From Nephrocerus scutellatus (Eukaryota > Arthropoda > Insecta > Diptera > Pipunculidae), in NCBI GenBank assembly GCA_947095585.1, contig OX352761.1, positions 34,191,777 to 34,255,776 on the forward strand: DNA of 64,000 bases. Direction: 5' to 3'. Shown piece by piece: positions 35,801-47,600 of the stretch; position 1 is the stretch's first letter, and every line of letters begins with the position of its first letter. Position numbers and translations under genes: made by a program. The notes below the pieces were generated by a model. That model made no database searches. It was not told the DNA's origin and saw only the letters and a program-made list of their open reading frames with translations.

Positions 35801-37728
35801 TAATGATAAGATCTAGCTCACATAAGCGAAGAGGATATAAATAATGATTCATGCAAAATTGGGTAGGTGGTAGGTAGAAAGACGCTTGTTTGTATTCCGA
35901 TTCTATGGTGATATAAAAATTTAAATCTTTGCAATTTTGTATAATATCATACCAATCGTCGATTACTGTTGAACTTGCAAAACTTTTTGACAACACTGTA
36001 TACCACGTAGTTATTTGCCAAAAGATAAACCTAACACATATGGCTTATAAAGCCAATAAAATCTCTATGCAGGAAACTTAAACAATTGGGATCAACGCCA
36101 AAATTGTTCAACAATCGCTGTTTCCTGCTAAGAACGGCAGCGTCGCATTGCATCGTTGAGTTTTATTAACAAAACTTAAAAATTCACATTACCAGTTGTT
36201 GTCCTTGGCGACGACTATATGTTAACGACGGCAAAGACATCATTTGTAACGGATTTTGTAACAACTTGACCGTGTCGTTCCGTGAGGAAGAACTGAGGAA
36301 AAAATATAATATTGTCCTCTAATGATACCGCCGAAACAAAACGAGCACAAGCCAAAAGGTATTCGGAAGAAATGATACAAAAGAATGACTTGGGCCAAAA
36401 TAATTACCTTACGCGTAACTTTCCTGTAGAACGGGGGAAATAGCATTGCGTCGCACACCGTGGATGTAACTTTGTATTCGATTTTTAGATCAAGCTGCTT
36501 GTCTAGTGCAATACTCCAATGTCCAAAAAACAGTCTTCGCACATATTCTCGCTAAGAGAACAATTTCACATTACCTCTTCATAATACCGGATCGACAATT
36601 ATTACTATCATTGACAAACACAACTGGTAGGTAACCTACCCTTATAAGTTATAACGTTACAATTCACGCACATTATTCCTGAGTGTGCGTGTTGCTGCCA
36701 GCTTAAGCGCTCGTTCCAAGCCGTATTGTACGTTATAGATACGAACGAAGGCGAATATGGCAAGGTGATTTCTTAGACCATAAAGAACGACGAACGTTAC
36801 GTTTGCGATAAGATCACTGCTCTGTATAGGTACTCGTACTCAGTTCCATTCATTGAACTTTTCTTTGTTGTTATCACACCGTCGAGACTCTAAGAAATGC
36901 TGGTTGAGAAAGAATTATTAAAAAAAATAAACATAAAACACAATAAAAACGAGTTTCTCGAAACGTCTTAAGACGTTATGTCTTCTAGAACATTGGGGTG
37001 ACTTATGCCGCAGACCCGCAATTAAGCATGTTGTTACGGCATATGCCATTAAGAAGGTAAAGTCACCCCAAGACATTGACCGACTGGTGTGACGAAGTGC
37101 AGTTCGTTCAAATTGCACCTTTGATGGTTTGTTCAGCAGAAAGGCGGGCAACAAGAAAGCCTTTTGGTACTGATGTTTAGTTTGTTGTTGATGTTGTTGG
37201 GGACCCTTCCATATGACTCTTGGTTTCTGGCTTTTGGTTATACTCGTAGTTATATATATATATATTCGTATGGGAATGTTTTGTGTTATGTTACTGCCTG
37301 CGACGCACAATCATGAAATTTTTGTTTCGAAAGTATGGAATTTTTTCTCAAATTGTCGGATTTCAACTTTGCATTTTTTTTTAAATATTTTGCTGGAATA
37401 ACATTACCTATGGATGTGGAAAAGTGGATTGGCGTAGATAGTTGAAAATATATATTATTTCAATAAAATCTATTATCATCAATTTAAGAAGCGGAGTGAG
37501 TTTTTAATAATAACATGCTATCCGCCTATCTTTCTGTCTGTTTGTTAATAAAAAGTTATCAATGCTTTTCGTAAGAAACCAATTTTGATTGCTAACAACA
37601 AGCATATGTATTTTTAAATATGTATATTACGAAGTTGGAATATGAAATCAAAAAAAATTTTAAATGCAATCATGAAAAAAAGCTATTAATTAAATAAGTC
37701 GTCGATTAATTACAATTTATCATAACTC
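35801..37728. other. 1.9 kb without a recognised gene
   Basis: AT-rich DNA. Contains a perfect 16-bp palindrome AACGTCTTAAGACGTT (36,962-36,977) and a short TA tract near 37,252. ORFs lack motifs. Confidence 0.45.
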
Positions 37729-37729
37729 T

Positions 37730-38716
37730 TTTTAAATTCTCTATATTAACTTCACTTGCCCGTGGGTCGGTCGTCGGTCGTCTGTCGTGGAATCTTGCGA
37801 TAAATTTTTAACCCACTTCCCATGGCCCGATTTCATTGAAATTTTGCACACATGTGTATTTCCGGAGACAACACTTTCTATTAAATTTTGAGGCCACTCG
37901 GGCTGCGGGGTCGGGGGGCTCCCATACAAAAATTTTAAAAAAAATTACCCGATTTTCTTCAAATTTTACACACATGTGTATTTCCGGAGACAACACTTTC
38001 TATTAAATTTTAAGGCCACTCGGGCTGCGGGGTCGGGGGGCTCCCATACAAAAATTTTAAAAAAATTTACCCGATTTTCTTCAAATTTTACACACATGTG
38101 TATACCCAATAAACAATACTTTTTCGAAAATTTGGTAGTGATCGGGTCCCGGGTTCGGCCGCAAGGCCCTTATACATTTTTTAAAAGCATCAGATATTCG
38201 TCGCCCTTTATGGACTGTGTGCGGTGTGTGCTGCGCAGTCGGATGCGCTGCATGGTTTTGGTGGTAGAGAGAGAGAGAAATCTTAGCTCACGCACAAATG
38301 AACCCAGCAAATGAAACGAGACATAAATGTTTTATGCTTAATTCAACTTACTTATTCACTGAATTGTATTTTTATTGATGTCGTTTTTTGTTGTCGATAT
38401 CAACTTACAGATAGAACAACAAGTTTTCGCAATATTCTGTCATTTCGCGTTTTCATAAATTAGTTCAGAGCAGTCAAAGAGTTCTCAAGATAAATGTTCG
38501 TGTTTCTTATTTGCTCAGAGTATGAGCGTGCTCTAAGTGCTCAGAATAAAATGATCTGAGCATTTTCAATTTTAACATCTGATGTCAAATGTCTGTTTCG
38601 ATGATTTTCTCCTACAATAAAACAAAAATGGCCCAGGATCGAGGGGCTCCCATATCAATTTCTGGGATTAAAGAATTTAGATGAAAAGTTTTAATTTTTA
38701 TGGGTTGTTTTTTCTC
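37730..38716 (+). repeat. Family A element, long copy 3, with a duplicated unit
   Basis: Same order of segments as copies 1 and 2, but the ~120-bp unit containing CCCGATTTTCTTCAAATTTT, ACACATGTGTATTTCCGG and GGGCTGCGGGGTCGG is present once more (37,940-38,060), which accounts for most of its extra length. The tail is TTAAAGAATTTAGATG with TTTTTATGGGTTGTTTTTT. Confidence 0.8.
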
Positions 38717-39800
38717 CGTATAAGACTAATCGTCACAACTGAAAAAAAGTTTTTTTTAAACAAATGTGTGGCAGTAAATCTAAGCTTAGCCCTACTGATA
38801 GTATCGTTTAGAAATATCCTCTAGGGACAGTATTAAAACAATCGAATCTATAATTGAATTTGTGGTTTCCATCAAACTTCGTAAAACAAACAAAATTTTA
38901 ATGCATCTTCTTTTAGAAACAATCAAAATCCGGGATATGTCTTTCTATTATGTGAATGTCCATTGCAATCAGTTGCTGTATCAGAAACTGAGAAAATTAT
39001 TGTAAAAGACCCTCTGCCTTCAGACTAACGATAATCGAACTTACCAAAACTAAGGGGTAAGAATACCCGTAAAAGTAAAGGTGCTACCATGGGCAATGTG
39101 CAACAAGAATCCAAAAACTCAAGGTACACAAACTTTGGTATGTGAAGCCAGCCATCTTTCCATCTCCCTTGCACGTCTATACGAAATCACCCGGGCAAAA
39201 TGTACCTACGACATGCAACCGTAACTCCGGTAAGGATCGGATCGTGTGCCTTCGTCGTATTTGTCGCTGTCGTTATTATATTTTTTGTTCCCCTAAGTGT
39301 TATTATATTCAATGACAGTGAAGCATTTTGATGTTGGCATACGGTAAGATCCTGATTACGCTTCGTACTCGTATTCGTATTTCCTCTTTAATTCGGTAAT
39401 GTGGTCGATGGTCGGCAGGGAGGTAGAGAAACTGAAAAGAATTTCGGATATTGTAAGCAGAATGAAGGTACGTGCCATAAGCTGCACACCTGGACACGCT
39501 GGCAATGCCAGCCACCACGACATACGTCAATAGTTTCTGTTTTCCTACACAAATTGAAGAAGGACCTGGTGCCCATCGTTGCGCTATATCGTTCCATTTC
39601 ACAAGATCAGTTTGTTTTACGACGAAATGACTAGTATGCATATGTATAGCACAACTTTTTGTTTTTGCTCTTTGTGCACTGCGAACATTGTTTGATTTTT
39701 TTCTGGGATAGCCAATACTCAGTCCCGAAAGTTATTGTTATATTGATACAATTTAGAATATTGAATTTGATAAAATATTTATATGCATAAGGAAATAAGA
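38717..39800. other. No recognisable feature
   Basis: Unique-looking DNA. The minus-strand 110-codon ORF at 39,309-39,641 has no family motif. Confidence 0.45.
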
Positions 39801-39804
39801 CACG

Positions 39805-40060
39805 TAAATGTTAACTGTGAGACTCACAGTGCTCACAAAATTTCAGCTCACTATAGGATGTGCGAAAGTTGGCAAAAAAGGATCTCAAAGAAGATGGAAA
39901 ACCCAAATTTTACGCGCGTCAAACGCGGGCGCATAGAAACAATCTGATTAAAAGTACAGACAGAAAACTTAAAGTTAAAGTTTTTAAAAAAACGACATCT
40001 AATTTTTTATCAAAACGCAGACATTTTCCCCCTAAAGAACTATTTTAAGTACAACTAAGT
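39805..40060 (-). repeat. Family C unit, inverted
   Basis: Reverse complement reads a TTTGAGATCCTTTTTTGCCA box, CTTTCGCACATCCTATAG and GCTGAAATTTTGTGAGCAC, as in the family C units at 14.3 and 32.2 kb. Confidence 0.45.
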
Positions 40061-40089
40061 TTTTGGCTCATTTTATACAAAACGCAGTT

Positions 40090-40465
40090 TTGCCAAATAT
40101 CTTATAATAGCTGAAATATCCTGCGTAGTCCGGCTGCCCCCACCCAAATGACCAGCCTTTACTGACACCAGCCCACTGACACTCACACCATACTTACCAC
40201 ATAACTGTGGCCTATAAACTCAGGAGAAAAAAACGTGGACAATGTTGATAAGCTGATCATAATCGAACCTTTAGATTGGCTTAAAAAAAGACGTTGCTCG
40301 GCTGCCCCCACACCCCACCAACTAAAGTAAAGCGTTAAGAACATTTACTGCATAAAAACAAACACGCTACGAACTCAATGGGATGGATAGTTTTTGAGTT
40401 TTGCTATGTCTAACGCAGAAACACACAGAAATTGATTTTTATATATATAGAAAGATAGATTAGAC
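40090..40465 (-). mobile_element. Possible Helitron-like non-autonomous element
   Basis: On the minus strand it begins TATATATATAAAAATCAATT and TCTGTGTGTTTCTGCGTTAG and contains GCCGAGCAACGTC, resembling the 5' ends of Helitron-like elements in insects as I remember them. A CGGCTGCCCCCAC motif occurs twice (about 40,130 and 40,300). No Rep/helicase coding and no CTRR end identified. Confidence 0.25.
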
Positions 40466-40599
40466 AGTTAAAAAACAATTTCTGTGCACGGGGCTCATAA
40501 GTAGAACCTCACCGGTTATCATCTTAAATGGTGCCATGAATGATGGCTAATAACTTAAAACAAAGTCAAAATTTGCAATGAAATCGTTAAACATTCCAT

Positions 40600-41215
40600 T
40601 AAACTTTGTTGTTGTTTTAACGATGTCTTCGTTGAAGAGAAAGTCCAAAGCTTAGGTACAAGCAACATACAATACTAATGGGGTTTTTATTTTGTTTTGT
40701 GTTTTTTATATAAAACAGCTTATCAAAAAAACATAATTTGGGGTAAAGTTCTATCGATGCCATTAATTTTAAAGTGCAACATGATTGAAATGTCCTCCAC
40801 GGAGTTGCTTGCACGTGCGAATGCAATGAACCCAATTTTTAATGACTAGTTCGCATAAGTCGGGTTATATTCCGGCAATTTCAAATTGGATGTTGATCTT
40901 GCGGTTGCCGAAACATAACATCATTAGCTCGATAACATTTCAAACAGATTGTGGCATGTGGTGCCACAAACTACATATGCTCTAAGTCAATCTCTTCAAA
41001 TTTATCCCAATTTATCCCAAATAAAGTCAGTCTATTAAAAAAGAAGTATGGGCCAATAATCAGTCCAGCATGAAAATCGCACCAAACAGTAATTTTTGTG
41101 GGTGTAATGGCATTTCGTGAGTGGCTTCAGATTGATGACTTTCTCAAATGCGACAGTTAAGGACGCCTTTGAGCCAGTAAAAGGGCTTCAATGCTGAGAA
41201 CGATTTATCGACGAA
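40600..41215 (-). mobile_element. IS630/Tc1/mariner-type transposase relic
   Basis: On the minus strand: a degraded NAHFWLNGVLN (about 41,210-41,160; first catalytic block), ITVWCDFHAGLIIGPYFF (41,041-41,098), then EIDLEHM and, after a deletion, IKNWVHCIRTCKQLRGGHF (40,775-40,845). This is the order seen in the insect transposases whose C-terminus ends in a CxxxRGGH motif. The later catalytic Asp region (the usual DLTPxDFFLWG) is deleted. Same lineage as 1,550-1,795. Confidence 0.65.
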
Positions 41216-41224
41216 AGTCCATCA

Positions 41225-41400
41225 CTGAATTCGCGCTAAGTAATAACTTGTCACGGAAAGCTTCTAAATTCGCCTTCGGATCTGGCCTTAAATTAAAGGT
41301 CCCTTCCATTTGTGTCCAAAAATATACATGCGCAACACAAATGGTTGCGAGAAGCTAGGCCTTGGACCGCAATGGTCTGTCGCGCGAATATTATCACTGA
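41225..41400 (+). repeat. Repeat E, copy 1
   Basis: Runs from TAATAACTTGTCACGGAAAG through CGGATCTGGCCTTAAATT, CCATTTGTGTCCAAAAATAT and GGTTGCGAGAAGCTAGGCCT to GCAATGGTCTGTCGCGCG. Copies at 51,185 (partial, +) and 59,067 (-). Confidence 0.65.
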
Positions 41401-43149
41401 AGTCGCAGCTGCTGATCATTCGGGTTCAATTTTGGCCACCAGAAATGCCTAATTTCTCAGATCGACGCGGAATCGAAAAGATTGGGCCTAACTCGAACAT
41501 TACGAAGTGCATATGTCAATTGTTGTTTTATCTGGACGAGTACACCGACCGAAAAATGGAGTTAGAGCAAGTAAAATGTCGTAACCGAACGCGCACTTTG
41601 ATAAACAAATGTTGATGGAAACTACCAAAATGGTTTTTTATTATGATGATTTAGCTTAAGCTATTTAAAATAAAGCTATATCTTACATCACTATATAGGT
41701 ACCTTCCCAGTCCTAAATTTGTCTAGATATAAGAAACTTAAATTTTATTTAAGAGCAGTGACAGAGAGGATAGAAATAATCGCCTTTTTATTTTAATTTA
41801 ATTTAGCCAAAATAAAATTATAAAATGTATTTGTATATATCTATATATGTATGAACAAATTACAAGTCACACATTAATAAATATTTGTTCTTTTTGTATT
41901 GCAGGAAGATTACGATGGACTACGGAGAAAAATAACGCTTTGCTTCTGGTAAACTTCTTAACCTTATATTATTATTTTTTTATTGCATGTAATGTGCTAT
42001 GTAATGTATATATGAAAAGACATATTGCACTTCGAGAAACTTTACGTATATGTACATTACTAACTAAATGTTTTTTCCACGTCTATGAATTGTGGTCTTA
42101 AAGCAATTTGACAAAAACGAACTTAAAAAATTACCAAAACCAAAATTACGCTTAATTACCGGGTAAATATTAAGAGCGAAATACGTACTTATTTAACTAA
42201 ACATTGTTTGATCAGATTACTTGTTATAAATTCAACTTCAGTTTCAAAAACAATAAAACAATTTCGGGTTTTTAACTTTCTGTTTGGTTTCCAAAGTGTA
42301 GATTGTCCATTTAATGTCTCAGAGGCCCTCGTTGCTTTTTAATTATGTATATAAATAATTATATTGATAGAGCGCAATGCATTTTGCTTGTCTTATTTGA
42401 TTTCATTAAAATTAAATGCTAGACAAGCTATCATTCTACCTCCAATTTTTTATATTTGATATCAGGGTACAATCTTCGCACCTAAAGAACGCTTACCTTA
42501 GTTATCTACCTATCCAGATTTACTTTGAAAATTGATAGTCGATTCGCGTAAATAGAAACTTTGCAATTTTTTCGAATAATACCGGACATTAGTGGACATT
42601 TTTCGGAAAAAAATATACGATATGAACGCGACAACGTGTGGTTTTACCAGGATAGCGCTATCTGCAATTAGTTCAATATAAGTGACAACGATTAGTCAAT
42701 ATTTCAAATTGGCGACAAGTTGATTTTGAGAAATGGGTCTTTTAATAAGCTTTCCGGGTTATGGGATTTGACACCTCCCAATTTTCTGTGGGTTTAAGTC
42801 AATTAAGTCAATGAAATCACTATTAAGCCGATTATCCAGCAACAATATTATAGCTTTTAAAGCCAACACCAATATTCGTGTCATTCGAGACATATGTAGA
42901 TATTATAGTCGTTGCATTGCTCAAAAAGTGGCCCTAAATTATACGGGTACAGAAAACCGGACATAAGCAAATAAATTGAATGAATGGAAATATTTGATTA
43001 TATTTTTATATACTTTTGCGGAGCGGAGCAGTTGCAAAATTAAAAATTAATGAAATTGTTAATATTGTTAACGTAGGTATCTATGTACCTATATATTAAT
43101 AAAATCGAACAAATTTTTATATAAAAAGGAATTAAAAATATTTACCCAA
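41401..43149. other. AT-rich DNA upstream of pros, no recognised gene
   Basis: No coding or transposon signature recognised. May contain pros regulatory DNA, but no specific site can be defended. Confidence 0.45.
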
Positions 43150-43151
43150 TA

Positions 43152-43557
43152 CAGTAAAGACTCGATAATTCGAACAAATTACCAATTGCAAAGCTTTTTT
43201 TCTGATTAACATCAATCTTGTAATTTGCGGTACTCATTTGTACTTTTTCTCTTCGCTTAGTGCGTATTTACAGTGTATTTCCCTGAACACTTACCGCTAT
43301 TTAAAAGCAGTTTGAATTAAGCTGCAGCTTCAACTTGACAACAAACTCTGTTGATTTTAGGAAATGTAAATTTTTTTAATTTTTTTAAATTGTCTTCTCT
43401 CATGTTTAATTATACGGTGATTTGTTTTATAAATTGTTTTGTTTTTCTGACATTAAAGACTGTTTAGAGTTCAATATACTGTTCGTATAGTTTGAATCCT
43501 CTGTAATTCGATTTGTAGTATAGGTCGTCCATATGGTAGTTCGAATAACCGAGTCTG
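43152..43557. mobile_element. pogo/Tigger-type MITE
   Basis: The left end CAGTAAAGACTCGATAATTC and right end (reverse complement) CAGACTCGGTTATTCGAAC are imperfect inverted repeats of the pogo/Tigger style (CAGT...CTCGATAATTCGAA). TA lies on both outer sides (43,150-43,151 and 43,558-43,559), as expected for Tc1/mariner-class insertion. 406 bp long, no transposase frame. It lies about 300 bp before the putative pros 5' UTR exon. Confidence 0.65.
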
Positions 43558-43853
43558 TACAAAGTGGTCAATGATTTAGCCATTATTTTGCTTAAAAAAT
43601 TGTACATATAGATACATTTTGAAAGAAATAATTTTTGCCCTCTTAAGCTTTGGCACAAATAAACAAAGGATAATTAGGTTTAATACACTGGCATGTGCGA
43701 AATGTATGTTGTGTTCAATAGTGGTTGGGTTGGGGTATCCAACTAATCTCTGTTAGATTTACAGGCTGACTTGTAGTGCAACCGCAAATTGCAAAGGACA
43801 CACAGAAAGAGAAATTCTTATTGCTTAGGTAATCTCCTTTTTTGTATTTGCAG

Positions 43854-44631
43854 AGAGACTTTTGAGAAAGGGGAACGAAATATAAATGCAATCGACGTTC
43901 GCATGTGTGTGGTGGTGGAAAGAACAAAATTCACAATTAGAAGAACAATTTTTACGGCTGCAAATCACGCATCGGCCCGCGAATGCTGCTTCGCTGCGGA
44001 GGAGAAATTCGCCGAAGAAACTCAGAAAGAAAAATAATAAAAGAAAATATCAGAGAAAAAAAAAACAAAAACAAAACAAAGTCAGAGAACTAACCAACGA
44101 GGAACAACCAACACCAACTTTAGCATAAAACTATAAAACTAAAACCACACATTGCGCTAGCGAGCAACATTTTTCATATATACCTATATGTATCCATAGT
44201 TATATATAACTATATATATATATATATTAATATATATAAACTTCTCATCACAGTTTTTCGCTGCTCACAAAATTATCACCTCACTACCAGCGAAGCATTT
44301 TCTTCAAAGGGGTTGATGTATCACACCAGAAAGGCAGTGTGAGAGCGAGCTAGAGATAGTCCTATTTTAAAAACGCAAAAACAATAATTAGAAAGGCTAA
44401 AGAAAACGAAACAGAAAAATAAACTGAATAAGAAATATTGAAAGAAACCGAGAACGGGACAGCAAGACTGCGACGACGGTGGAGAAATATTGAATTGTTT
44501 GATCAGTACAATAACTAGCAAGTGAGAGTGAGAGGTTATAGCGGCGGCGGCGACGGCGAATTCACCCGACCCACTCGTTGCGAGTGTGGCGGCGAAGTGG
44601 TCGCTAGGCCAATAAAGTTGTGTTTCATCTT
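43854..44631 (+). other. Putative prospero 5' UTR
   Basis: TTTTTTTGTATTTGCAG at 43,837-43,853 is a good 3' splice site, so this exon may start at 43,854 and run without interruption into the coding start. The sequence is rich in A and in ACAACAA/AAAGA stretches, with a TA-rich tract at 44,196-44,236. An in-frame TAG at 44,605 lies 27 bp before the first ATG, so the coding frame does not extend further upstream in this exon. Upstream non-coding exons or the transcription start could not be located. Confidence 0.45.
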
Positions 44632-47600
44632 ATGATGTCATCAGAGGAGGACACAAAGTGTTTTGGGTTGTACAGTGATGAAAAGTTACTTCTAAAGACA
44701 ACAACGTCGAACGATAACGACAATTCGAACTCGAACGCGAACGCGAAGAGTCCAGTCGTCGCCGATCTTACGAACTGTGTTATAGCTATTAGTGGTAACT
44801 CGGATAATAGCAGCAACGGCAGCAGCAGCAGCAATTGCAAACGAAATCGACAACGCGTCGACGCTGGCGAACCAAGAAATAGTTATTCGTCGATTCCGAA
44901 CTTTAGTTCTCGTCCGTCATCATTCATGAGTAGTGCGGCCACCGGAGCTGGAGGTCTTTATGGGGCCTTGTTGAATCAGACTCAATCGGCACATTTCGTT
45001 GGCGGTTTGTTCGGTCCAAACGGTTTCGGTTCAGCTAAAATGTTAAATGAATTATTCGGTCGACAAATGAAACAGGCCCAAGATGCTACCAGTGGTTTGC
45101 CCACAACATTGGATAATGCAATGTTAGCGGCCGCCATGGAGTCTGCAACAAGTGCGGAATTACTCAGTGCGGCAGCTAGTACTCTTGGAGCCAATTTGAA
45201 TAGTTTGAATTTGAATTCGAGTAAATTGCTCAACAATAATCTAAATTTGAATAATAATAACAACAACAGCAACAACAACAACAATAATAACAATAATAGT
45301 GTTAACAATATAAATAGTATTAGTAATAATAACAGCAGCGGTGGTGGTAACAACGTTGTTAGTTCAAGTGCGGGGGGCATTGGGAGCGGCGCAAATAATT
45401 TTGAATCACCATCGCAATCACATCAGTCGCATTCACTGTTGTCGTCGTCATCGTCGTCGTCGTCGTCACCTTCGACGTCATCGTCGTCGTCCTCCAATGC
45501 ATCGTCCCCGAAAAATCGAAGGTCGAGCAGTTGTAGTGATCGATCTACAGATGGTGGTGTTGGTGGAGCTGTTACTGCAGTAGCAGGAGGTGGTGTATCA
45601 CCTACACCACCACGAGCTCCATCACTTTCGAGGACAGCTGTCATCGCCGCAACAACGGCATCTTCATTGACAACTTCAACTGTCACGACACCTGGCGTAT
45701 CGTCGATGGGTGTTGCCACAAGTACACCGCCCACACCAACAACAACAAGTCACCAGCAGCAACAAAACGAATTGGCCCACCACATGCTCCGTAATATCCT
45801 GCAGGGTAAAAAGGAGCTGATGGCTCTCGATCAGGAATTGCGGTCAGTGATCAGTCAACAGCAGCAACAGAAGCAGCATCAGCAAAGCAATGTGTTGACC
45901 GCCTCACAGGATAATAATAACTGCATTAGCAAAAATAACAACAACAACTCAAGTGCGACAAACAACAATGTAAACTGCAACAATAAAACGGGCGACAATA
46001 AGCCAACTGAGATCGATGGCATAATAGATCTGCTGGATGACCCACTACCCGGAGATATTCAAATCAAATGTGAGCCAAATGTAAGTACAGTGAATAGTGG
46101 TTGTCATGAAAATGATCGACGGAAGTCGACAGATTCTGATCATGTCAGTAGAGGTGAAATTGGCATCAGTTGCGAGGATGATTTGCGATCGGATGACAAT
46201 TGTCAGGACGATCACGTTCTTAATATGAACGACATGATTAACTGCAGTGATCAAATGCAACAGCAGCAGCCACATGATCATCTGCAACAGGATGTTCTAG
46301 GCGGTGGTGTTGTTGGTGTCACAAAGAAAGAGGCTGATGATTTGCTTGACGACGTTGAATTGATGGCGTTAAATTCCCGATCGGATCTGGAGTCACTCGG
46401 CTCTCCATGCAATTCGGACGTCAATGACATGATGATGCTGGATAATAGCAAAGATGAATTGGAAGAGGAACTGGAGAAGGATGTGGCAGCGACAACGATG
46501 AAGTCGTTACGTGTGAAACCTGTCGGAATGGACATGAAGCGAGCACGCGTCGAAAATATCGTTTCGTCGATGCGCTCCAGTCCATCGTCACACCAACCGC
46601 ATCTCCAGGTAAACGGTTGTAAGAAGCGCAAATTATATCAACCACAGCAGCACGCGATGGAACGGTATGTAGCTGCAGCGGCAGGACTTAATTTCGGATT
46701 AAACATCCAGAGTTTGATCCTAGACGAGGAGGAGGACGACGAAATGGAGTCGCCGCAGATTCAGCAAAAACGAGTGGAAAAAAATGCATTAAAGTCGCAA
46801 CTGCGATCTATGCAGGAGCAGTTGGCCGAGATGCAGCAAAAGTATGTGCAATTGTGTTCGCGAATGGAACAGGAGTCTGAGTGCCAGGAAATTGACGATA
46901 CTGCCAGCGACAGCATGGAACAGGACGACAATCCGGGTGATCTGTCACCGTCACCATCATTAACAGACTCAGGACTAATTAATAAGAACCACATTGAGCA
47001 TCAGAGGCCGTTGTCATCGTCGTCACGTATGCTTGTTACACCGGTGAAGAACAATAAAACCCTAAGCGCTCTCGGTTCTGCTGCTGCAGGCCTGGAGAAC
47101 ACTCCGCACATGTTGTCCCAAATGATGAGCAAAATGATGTCATCGAAGCTGCACAATCCCCTGGTTGGCCATCCGCATATGCAGCAGCCATTCAATGGAC
47201 CACCACACCCGTTGTTACAGCACATGTCGCATGTTGGGAGTGACAGCACGAGTGCGCCACCGCATATCTCACATCCTGCTATTAGCAATGCAGCTGCAAT
47301 GTATTTGGGTCAGCAGTTCTTCTTTGAACAAGAGGCGCGCATGGCAAAGGAGGCCGCAGAAGCACAGGAACGTCAACAGCAGCAGCAGCAACAACAACAA
47401 CAACAACATCAACAGCAACAACAACAACAACAACAACAACAAGAACAACAGCAGCAACAACAACAACAGCAACAACAACAACAGCAGCAGCAACAACAAC
47501 AACAACAACTACAACAACAACAACAGCAACAGCAGGAACAGCAAGAGCAACAAAGACGTTTTGAACAAGAACAACAACAAAGGCGCAAAGAAGAGGAACA

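Noticed and set aside
36962..36977. Perfect 16-bp palindrome AACGTCTTAAGACGTT
   Set aside because: Single occurrence without flanking structure; can arise by chance in a window this size.
44620..44631. Upstream GTG as pros start codon
   Set aside because: Non-AUG start with no support. Tandem ATGs follow at 44,632/44,635, and an in-frame TAG lies at 44,605.
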